From assembly GCA_003529325.1 (NCBI GenBank), contig DPVW01000090.1, positions 1 through 7,556 on the forward strand: DNA of 7,556 bases, written 5' to 3'. The notes under the pieces are model-generated. The model was not told where the DNA came from. It was given only the letters and a program-made list of their open reading frames with translations, and did not search any database. Both the position numbers and the translations under genes were made by a program. Origin of the DNA: Candidatus Latescibacterota bacterium. GTDB lineage: Bacteria; Latescibacterota; UBA2968; UBA8231. Positions 1 through 5,064 of this stretch are shown here, piece after piece; position 1 is the first letter of the stretch; every line of letters begins with the position of its first letter.

Positions 1-1
1 C

Positions 2-448
2 CCGCCGTTCGCGCCGCCATCGAGGATGGTCGCCGCCATCGCCTACAACACCGATTGCGCGATACGTGCGCCACAACTCTTTTGGACGCAGGGGTTGCTT
101 ACCCATTCTTCCGGTTTGCCCCGAGGGTCCGACTACCCTTATTGGACCGGTCCTGACTTTCCCTTTCCAACCCATGACGAGATCGTGGCGCGGCTCTCTC
201 AGCAGCCTACGTTCTACAACGCCTCTCGCTACTTCCAGTATTCCAATCTCGGCATGAGTCTGGCGGGAGAGATCGTCGTGGCCACGTCATATAGTCTGGC
301 AACATACATGCGGGAACTCGTCAGCCTCTTCCCCGAAGCGGCTGAGCCGCTCTGGAAGTCCTGGATGAATCGTAATGATGTCGTCCACACGCCCATCGAG
401 CACGATGTTCTGAGGGATTGGAAGGTGCGCTCACAACGGGGAATGTGA
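2..448 (+). pseudogene. Serine hydrolase (class C beta-lactamase-like) remnant
   Basis: The frame is open from the left edge to a TGA at 446-448. Its middle part carries hallmarks of the beta-lactamase/penicillin-binding-like serine hydrolases: a LLTHSSGLP motif (about 104-130), then PYWT, a FPFPTHDEI segment, and YSNLG with LAGEIV (about 239-280). The Y-S-N in YSNLG matches the family's second active-site motif (Y-x-N). The sequence before LLTHSSGLP does not resemble the family, and no S-x-x-K nucleophile motif is visible, though it could lie left of the window. After LAGEIVVATS the frame departs from the family and ends in about 45 residues (from MRELVSLFPEAAEP) that I do not recognise. Full-length members are usually well over 300 residues and continue to an H/K-x-G motif that is absent here. 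I infer a decayed or chimeric fragment. The unrecognised tail could be the 3' end of a different gene joined by deletion. An intact upstream part beyond the edge cannot be excluded. Confidence 0.6.
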
Positions 449-485
449 TAGATTGAGGGCGGTTTATGTGACAGCACCAACCACC

Positions 486-490
486 GGGAG
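486..490 (+). promoter_or_regulatory. Ribosome binding site of the sulfatase
   Basis: GGGAG sits 6 nt before ATG 497 and only 3 nt before the in-frame GTG at 494. The spacing favours ATG 497 as the start of the sulfatase gene. Confidence 0.6.
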
Positions 491-496
491 CAGGTG

Positions 497-1942
497 ATGA
501 AGCGGCCGAATCTGCTGTACATCTTTACCGACCAACAGCGCGCCGATACGCTGCGTTGCTACGGCAACGACAGCATCCAGATGCCGGCGCTGAATGCACT
601 CGCCGATGACGGTTTCGTCTTCGATCGCGCCTATGTGAGCCAACCCGTCTGTAGTCCGTCGAGAGCGACCATGATGACGGGTCTGTGGCCGCATACGGCC
701 GGTGTGCCGGCCTGCAACGTGCCACTGCCGGCGGATGTCCCTTGCATCTCCCAGATGTTACCAGACGATTATGCCTGTGGTTATATGGGTAAGTGGCATC
801 TCGGCGACGAGATTTTCGCCCAGCACGGGTTTGAGACTTGGGTCGGCTCCGAGAACTCCTATCGCAGATGTTATTCGGACCCCGAGCGTCTTTTGATATT
901 GAGCGATTATTCGCGCTTCCTGCTCGATCACGGCTTTGAGCCCGATGCTGAAAACCTCGGCCAGGCCGTCTTCTCCCGGCACATGGAAGCGGGCATGGAG
1001 GAAGGATTTACCAAGGCCTCCTACCTCGGTGACAGGGCAGCGGAATACATCCGCGAACATTGTGATACACCATTCGCCCTGTGTGTCAGTTATCTGGAGC
1101 CCCATCCGCCTCACAGGGGACCACTCAACGAGATGTACGACCTTGCCGACCTACCCACCGGCCCGGCTTTCAGGCAGCGGCCGGGAACAGACCTGCCACT
1201 CATCCTGAGACTGATGGCGTCCATCTACTCGGAGTCGGAGGAGTATGGATGCGATCTGCGAACCGAGGAAGGCTGGCTCGAGGTCATGGCCCGCTACTGG
1301 GGCAACACGACACTCGTCGATCGCTCCGTGAAGAAAATCCTGACGGCGCTGGATGAATGTGATCTGGCGCAGGACACGGTCGTGGTGTTCACCAGTGACC
1401 ACGGCGAGCAGATGGGAGATCACAGCATCCTCGGCAAGACGGTGATGTACGAGGAGTCGGTTCGGGTGCCGCTGCTGCTGCGAGCGCCGATGCTGGCGCA
1501 GGATCCATGTCGGATCGAAGGGAATTTCAGTCACATCGATCTGGTGCCGACGTTGCTCGATCTGTTGGGTGTAGCCGCCCCCGATTCGTTGCAGGGGCAA
1601 AGCCGCGTCCCCGTCCTGCAGGGCGATGCCGATCTGGCGGACAACGACGTGTTCATCGAGTGGAATGGGTCTGACGGTCATCCTTCTGCCTCGATGGGAG
1701 AGGCGGAGATCAATCGCAGTATGGCACAACCTCTACGCACCGTGATCAGTGCCCAGCGGTGGAAGCTCAATCTCTACTGCAGTGGCCTGGGGGAACTCTA
1801 CGATCTGAACACCGATCCCCATGAGCAGCGGAATCTGTATGGACAATCAGCCCAACAGAGTCGGCTTCGCGATCTGACCGGCAGGTTGCGTACGTGGCAA
1901 CAGGAGGTGGGCGATACGGTCGAGCTTGTCAGTGCCGCGTGA
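497..1942 (+). CDS. Sulfatase (formylglycine type, arylsulfatase superfamily)
   Basis: This 481-residue protein belongs to the alkaline-phosphatase-like sulfatases, which hydrolyse sulfate esters. Numbering is from ATG 497. The N-terminus reads NLLYIFTDQQRADTL with the metal-site pair D12-Q13. C52-S-P-S-R56 is the C-x-P-x-R signature in which the cysteine is converted to formylglycine by a separate maturase. GKWHLG (98-103) supplies the usual Lys/His active-site residues. A PHPPHRG segment lies near 202-208. TSDHGEQMGDH (299-309) gives the second metal pair D301-H302, and K314 follows in LGK. The C-terminal ELYDLNTDPHEQRNLY is typical of the family. Length is normal and no motif is broken. 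No signal peptide is visible, so it is probably cytoplasmic, acting on imported sulfated glycans or small sulfate esters; the substrate cannot be assigned. The 3' end overlaps the convergent sialidase gene by 14 bp. No maturase gene is present in the window. Confidence 0.93.
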   Translation: MKRPNLLYIFTDQQRADTLRCYGNDSIQMPALNALADDGFVFDRAYVSQPVCSPSRATMMTGLWPHTAGVPACNVPLPADVPCISQMLPDDYACGYMGKWHLGDEIFAQHGFETWVGSENSYRRCYSDPERLLILSDYSRFLLDHGFEPDAENLGQAVFSRHMEAGMEEGFTKASYLGDRAAEYIREHCDTPFALCVSYLEPHPPHRGPLNEMYDLADLPTGPAFRQRPGTDLPLILRLMASIYSESEEYGCDLRTEEGWLEVMARYWGNTTLVDRSVKKILTALDECDLAQDTVVVFTSDHGEQMGDHSILGKTVMYEESVRVPLLLRAPMLAQDPCRIEGNFSHIDLVPTLLDLLGVAAPDSLQGQSRVPVLQGDADLADNDVFIEWNGSDGHPSASMGEAEINRSMAQPLRTVISAQRWKLNLYCSGLGELYDLNTDPHEQRNLYGQSAQQSRLRDLTGRLRTWQQEVGDTVELVSAA

Positions 1943-3065
1943 ACCAGGTCCGCGGAATGAGGGCTGCCTTCAGTTCCATCTCAAACTGTTCATTTCGTTC
2001 TGCCTTGGTGGAACGGGTCCCACGGTAGACGCCATTTTCAATCTCTGGATCGGGTGTTGCGAGATAGGTGACGACAGCTGTACCGGAGGACAGGAAGGTG
2101 CAACCGAGATTGGTCAACATGCAGTTGCCCCCATCGATGTTACCGATCTTGCGCCAGGATCGGCCGCCGTCGCTCGAACTGGCCGCGCTCAGGGGGGAGC
2201 GGATGCCGAGATGGTGATGATCGTGGATGTACTCGGCATCGTTCCAGAACAGGATCAAATCCTCGGACTCCGGCAGTCGTCGTAAGCAGGTACAACTCTC
2301 CGGCGACGCCAGACCGCTTGTGCGAGCACGTGACCAACTCTCCCCTTCGTCCCCCGATTCGGCGAGGAAGACGGCCCCGAGTTGAGTGCGAATGCTCATG
2401 AGCAACGAACCGTCCGCCCTTGGCGCAACCGACGGTTCCATGGCGCCACGCATCGGCAGGGAGACCCTGTTCGACGAGGGGGTCCAGTTGTGCCCGGCAT
2501 CGTCGCTGAAATAGCTGCCGATGGACTGATTCTCATCCGCCACCCAGACTTCATCACAGCTCTGTATCGGCAATACGAGCCGACCGGAGTCAAGTCTGAC
2601 GAGACTGGAAGCACCGCCCTGGATGCGGTATTGACCTGCGTGTTCCCAGATCGGTTCTGAGTCACCAAAAGTGGCTCCTCCATCGCGTGAACGATGCAGG
2701 TGCATGGTGGTATCACCATGGGAATGGTTGCGCACGTATCCGAGCAGTATCTCCTGTTTGAGCCGGCAGAGGAATGGACTCATGACATTGAGGTCGCCCG
2801 CTACGATGTCGGCCACCATGCGTTCATTCGACCAATGGCGACCGCTGTCTTCGGACTCCGCCAGATAGACCTTTGCGGCGCCAAAATCTCCGCCACCCTC
2901 GGGCCCGTGGGAGTAGCTGTGATAGGCGATCAGAAGTGTGCCGTCAGCTCGCTCAACCACCGATGCCGTGTCCGAGCGAATGCGCTCACTATCGGCTGCA
3001 CGCACCACAACGTGCTCTATCTCCGGGTCGATTGAATCCTCTGTGGGTGCATGGGTTGGCTGCAT
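1929..3065 (-). CDS. Sialidase-like exo-glycosidase with BNR/Asp-box repeats
   Basis: This 378-residue protein has five Asp boxes (S-x-D-x-G-x-T/S-W type): SEDSGRHW (71-78), SRDGGATF (126-133), SDDAGHNW (187-194), SGDEGESW (237-244) and SSDGGRSW (297-304). Such boxes mark the six-bladed propeller of sialidases. Candidate catalytic residues by position are R30 and D60 (first arginine and acid/base, ahead of the first Asp box), E210 in MEPSV, R226 in SIRT and R289 in IRSPLS. These fit the Glu plus Arg-triad plan of family GH33/BNR_2 but are not proven by alignment. Start ATG 3065 is fixed by a strong AGGAGGA and by an in-frame TAG 15 nt upstream. No signal peptide is seen, so an intracellular role on imported oligosaccharides is likely. 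Such BNR proteins are often annotated sialidase without proof that the substrate is sialic acid. The gene converges on and overlaps the sulfatase gene. Confidence 0.88.
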   Translation of the reverse strand: MQPTHAPTEDSIDPEIEHVVVRAADSERIRSDTASVVERADGTLLIAYHSYSHGPEGGGDFGAAKVYLAESEDSGRHWSNERMVADIVAGDLNVMSPFLCRLKQEILLGYVRNHSHGDTTMHLHRSRDGGATFGDSEPIWEHAGQYRIQGGASSLVRLDSGRLVLPIQSCDEVWVADENQSIGSYFSDDAGHNWTPSSNRVSLPMRGAMEPSVAPRADGSLLMSIRTQLGAVFLAESGDEGESWSRARTSGLASPESCTCLRRLPESEDLILFWNDAEYIHDHHHLGIRSPLSAASSSDGGRSWRKIGNIDGGNCMLTNLGCTFLSSGTAVVTYLATPDPEIENGVYRGTRSTKAERNEQFEMELKAALIPRTWFTRH

Positions 3066-3357
3066 TCCGCTCCTCCTCTATCGACAGATTGGGTCGTCTC
3101 GCGCGAAGGCTAACCACTTGGTCCCGTGCCTGCCACTTACCAACTAGCACAGGCAAGCGGTTGCTGCAGATCATCGGACGCCTGCTCACCCCTGGTTGGA
3201 TCGACAGGCGATCGAGTTTGATCAGCTTCAGCCCACCATCATCAACGGGGGCCGGCACACCGGGCTCCGACTCGCGCGACTCCTCGAGTCGTTGCATCAG
3301 TGTCGTCTCGTCACCGACGTCGGCACTCCAGAAGACCATATCACTGGCGTTGGACAC
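2989..3357 (-). CDS. Uncharacterised GTG-started ORF, possibly a gene remnant
   Basis: This 122-residue ORF starts at GTG 3357 with AAGGAG 6 nt upstream. Its first part, beginning MSNASDMVFWSADVGDE, has a protein-like composition. From about residue 90 (SIEEERNAANP onward) the reading is poor in hydrophobic residues, rich in Arg and Cys, and looks like a chance extension. The last 77 bp overlap the sialidase gene in another frame, and the sialidase Shine-Dalgarno lies inside this ORF. I do not recognise any family, and there are no membrane segments or known motifs. It could be a small gene translationally linked to the sialidase, a 5' remnant of a frameshifted gene whose true stop was lost, or spurious. 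The good ribosome binding site is the main argument that it is or was translated. Confidence 0.35.
   Translation of the reverse strand: MSNASDMVFWSADVGDETTLMQRLEESRESEPGVPAPVDDGGLKLIKLDRLSIQPGVSRRPMICSNRLPVLVGKWQARDQVVSLRARRPNLSIEEERNAANPCTHRGFNRPGDRARCGACSR
3071..3077 (-). promoter_or_regulatory. Ribosome binding site of the sialidase
   Basis: Read on the minus strand this is AGGAGGA, 5 nt ahead of ATG 3065. It is a near-perfect Shine-Dalgarno and settles the sialidase start. Confidence 0.75.
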
Positions 3358-3363
3358 GAGTTT

Positions 3364-3369
3364 CTCCTT
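3364..3369 (-). promoter_or_regulatory. Ribosome binding site before the GTG ORF
   Basis: Minus-strand AAGGAG lies 6 nt before GTG 3357. It is the main support that the ORF ahead of the sialidase is, or was, translated. Confidence 0.45.
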
Positions 3370-3413
3370 TGATGAGGCGCTCAGAATCTGATCGCGAAGT
3401 TTTGCAGCGTCAA

Positions 3414-3433
3414 TATTGATTGAATAATCAATA
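3414..3433. promoter_or_regulatory. 20-bp perfect palindrome, candidate operator
   Basis: TATTGATT and AATCAATA form 8-bp perfect inverted arms around a 4-base centre GAAT. The site sits in an AT-rich patch within otherwise GC-rich DNA, in the gap between the minus-strand sialidase-side genes and the plus-strand amidase. It is 52 bp upstream of the amidase start (3486) and 56 bp from the GTG start at 3357. Position and symmetry suit a dimeric repressor or activator site governing one or both directions. No convincing -35/-10 pair could be fixed: a plus-strand TTGCAG at 3402-3407 precedes the AT-rich stretch, but the matching -10 is weak. No run of T follows, so it is unlikely to be a terminator. 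Confidence 0.4.
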
Positions 3434-3472
3434 CAAATGTGCCGGACCCAGTTCGCTGAACGCAGATAGTAA

Positions 3473-3479
3473 AGGAAGG
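3473..3479 (+). promoter_or_regulatory. Ribosome binding site of the carbon-nitrogen hydrolase
   Basis: AGGAAGG lies 6 nt before ATG 3486. It favours this start over the in-frame upstream TTG at 3420, which would add 22 residues without family resemblance. Confidence 0.7.
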
Positions 3480-3485
3480 TTGAGC

Positions 3486-4346
3486 ATGCGTGTCGCCGTC
3501 GTCAGCAATCGAAACCGTCCCGGTTACCCGGATGAAAATCTGCGCGATCATGTGCTCTGGATTCGGCGAGCGGCGAAGGCAGGTGCCCGCCTCGTTTTGT
3601 TTCCTGAGTTGAGTCTGTCCGGATACACAAGCGAGAGTTACGTGCGTCGAATCGCGATGCCCTTGAAGCACACCCGCTGCCTCGCCTTACAGCGGGCGGC
3701 TGCCGAATCCGAGATCCATGTCGCCTTTGGTCTGCCGTTACGATCGCGCAGTAGACTGTATATCTCCCACGTCCTGGTGGGACCATCCGGTCTGGTCGGC
3801 CACTATGAGAAGGTCCATCTCGCTGGACCCGTACACGGCGAAGGGCGAGTCTTCCGTCCGGGCACGGGTTTCCGTGTTTTCGATGTGGAGGGTGTCTGTG
3901 TGGGGATCAACATCTGCTACGATGGCCGACACCCAGGATCATCGCTGGCGACGGCACACCTGGGCGCTGAGATTATCCTGCATCCACATGGCAACTATGT
4001 GGGTCGTCTTGGTGTAAATCCGCTGGACTGGACTGAGAACAAGCACGCCTATCTGGCGAGCCGCGCCGTCGATACCTGCAGCTACACAATGATCTGCAAT
4101 TCAGTCGGTAATCTGCGCGACCCGGAAGGGCAGTTGTTCCGCTACAGCGGGGGTGCCGTCGTGCTGGGTCCAGATGGGAGTTACGTGGCGCGCTCGTCCA
4201 GTTCGAAGCGCCAGGCGCACATGATCGTTGCCGATCTCGACATCGACGGTCTGCGTCAGCGACGGGCGAACAGCGCCTTTGCCGAACGACAAGCCGGTGC
4301 CTACGCCGAGGCGCTGACTCCTGGCTCCTCTCTGGGCAAGCTCTGA
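3486..4346 (+). CDS. Carbon-nitrogen hydrolase (nitrilase superfamily amidase)
   Basis: This 286-residue protein has the full Glu-Lys-Cys catalytic triad of the nitrilase superfamily, which cleaves non-peptide C-N bonds in amides, carbamoyl compounds or nitriles. It starts MRVAVVSNRN. E41 lies in LFPELSLSGY, K109 in HYEKVHLAG and C144 in GINICYDGRHPG, where the cysteine nucleophile is followed by Tyr-Asp. Later conserved parts are GAEIILHPHG (160-169), where the family usually has a similar strand, and ASRAVD with ICNSVG (191-208). Length is typical of the roughly 260-300-residue single-domain members, and no signal peptide is present, so it is cytoplasmic. The C-Y-D setting and size fit the aliphatic amidase/N-carbamoyl amidohydrolase branches better than true nitrilases, but the substrate is not readable. 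It may share a transcript with the following cysS pseudogene (13 bp away) and the propeller gene. A palindromic candidate operator lies upstream. Confidence 0.92.
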   Translation: MRVAVVSNRNRPGYPDENLRDHVLWIRRAAKAGARLVLFPELSLSGYTSESYVRRIAMPLKHTRCLALQRAAAESEIHVAFGLPLRSRSRLYISHVLVGPSGLVGHYEKVHLAGPVHGEGRVFRPGTGFRVFDVEGVCVGINICYDGRHPGSSLATAHLGAEIILHPHGNYVGRLGVNPLDWTENKHAYLASRAVDTCSYTMICNSVGNLRDPEGQLFRYSGGAVVLGPDGSYVARSSSSKRQAHMIVADLDIDGLRQRRANSAFAERQAGAYAEALTPGSSLGKL

Positions 4347-4359
4347 CGTGGAAACATCG

Positions 4360-5054
4360 ATGGAACTACGCCTGTATCATTCTCGCGCTCCCTGCGGGCA
4401 TTTGAGCCGATCGCCTCAACCGTCGGTATGTATGCCTGTGGCCCCACGGTGTACAACTACGCTCACATCGGCAATCTTCGAACCTACGTCTTCGAGGATG
4501 TGCTGCGGCGGGTCCTGGAGTTCAATGGCTCTTTTCTTACCATCGATGGCCTTCTCGAGCGCGACTATGAGCCGCTGGCGTATCGCATGTTTCTGTTGGG
4601 CGCCCATTACAGGTGCCCACTCACTTTCGTCTGGGATGCGCTGGACGCGGCGACGGTGGCGTTGCAGCGACTGCGTACCACGACGCACGATCTTGGATCT
4701 GCAGGTGACCCTGATCCGGCGTCTATCGAAGCTTTTACAGCGTGTGTGAACGACGACCTCAATATGCCGCGGGCCCTGGCAGTCGTCTGGGACCTGGCGC
4801 AGAAGAAGCTGCCTGACGACGTCAAGAAAGGCACGCTGCTGGCAATGGATCGGGTGTTAGGACTCGACCTGGCTGCATGGGCACCGGCGAGGGAGGAGAC
4901 CCCGCAACAGGTCATGGAACTGGTCAGGCTGCGGAGCAGCGCGCGCCAGGCAGGGGATTACGCCAGGGCAGACGACATCAGAGCACAGATCACGGCTGCT
5001 GGTTTTGAGGTAGAGGATCTGGCCGAAGGGCCGAGGGTGAAACGAAAGAAATGA
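4360..5054 (+). pseudogene. cysS: Cysteinyl-tRNA synthetase pseudogene with internal deletion
   Basis: The N-terminus MELRLYH begins at ATG 4360. After a frameshift near 4378-4383 (equivalent to +2 or -1) the family sequence continues as [10 protein letters not shown] and [16 protein letters not shown], carrying the HIGH-type motif (AHIGN) and the first zinc-ligand cysteine. After RRVLEFNG (about 4527-4530) it jumps to [19 protein letters not shown], which in intact enzymes directly follows KMSKSLGN. About 210 residues are therefore missing by comparison with E. coli CysRS (461 residues). The loss takes the remaining zinc ligands, the KMSKS loop and most of the catalytic domain. From the junction to the stop the DALR and C-terminal domains look complete ([25 protein letters not shown]), ending GPRVKRKK. 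The deletion is in frame, so a 208-residue product from ATG 4428 could still be made, but it cannot charge tRNA. The genome must carry another cysS. It lies 13 bp after the amidase and 10 bp before the propeller gene. Confidence 0.85.
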
Positions 5055-5064
5055 TGTTCGGGTT

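Larger units (their letters stand above)
3066..3485. other. Divergent intergenic region
   Basis: This stretch of about 420 bp separates the minus-strand sialidase from the plus-strand amidase. It contains most of the uncertain GTG ORF (to 3357), an AT-rich patch at about 3400-3440 with the 20-bp palindrome, and the ribosome binding sites of both flanking genes. No tRNA, terminator hairpin with a T-run, or insertion sequence end was recognised. Promoters for both directions are expected here but could not be placed with confidence. Confidence 0.5.

Noticed and set aside
1151..1729. 192-codon minus-strand open frame inside the sulfatase
   Set aside because: Antisense shadow of conserved sulfatase sequence, with no recognisable protein features.
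3126..3164. Possible hairpin with TGCCTG/CAGGCA arms
   Set aside because: Only 6 bp arms with a loop of about 17 nt and no T-run; not convincing as a terminator or RNA structure.
2873..3391. 172-codon plus-strand open frame across the sialidase start and the intergenic region
   Set aside because: Ser/Arg-rich, low-complexity reading antisense to the sialidase start and the GTG ORF; no family resemblance and no ribosome binding site noted.
3420..3485. TTG-initiated 22-residue extension of the amidase
   Set aside because: No ribosome binding site was noted for the TTG, which lies inside the palindrome; the strong AGGAAGG and family-like N-terminus support ATG 3486.
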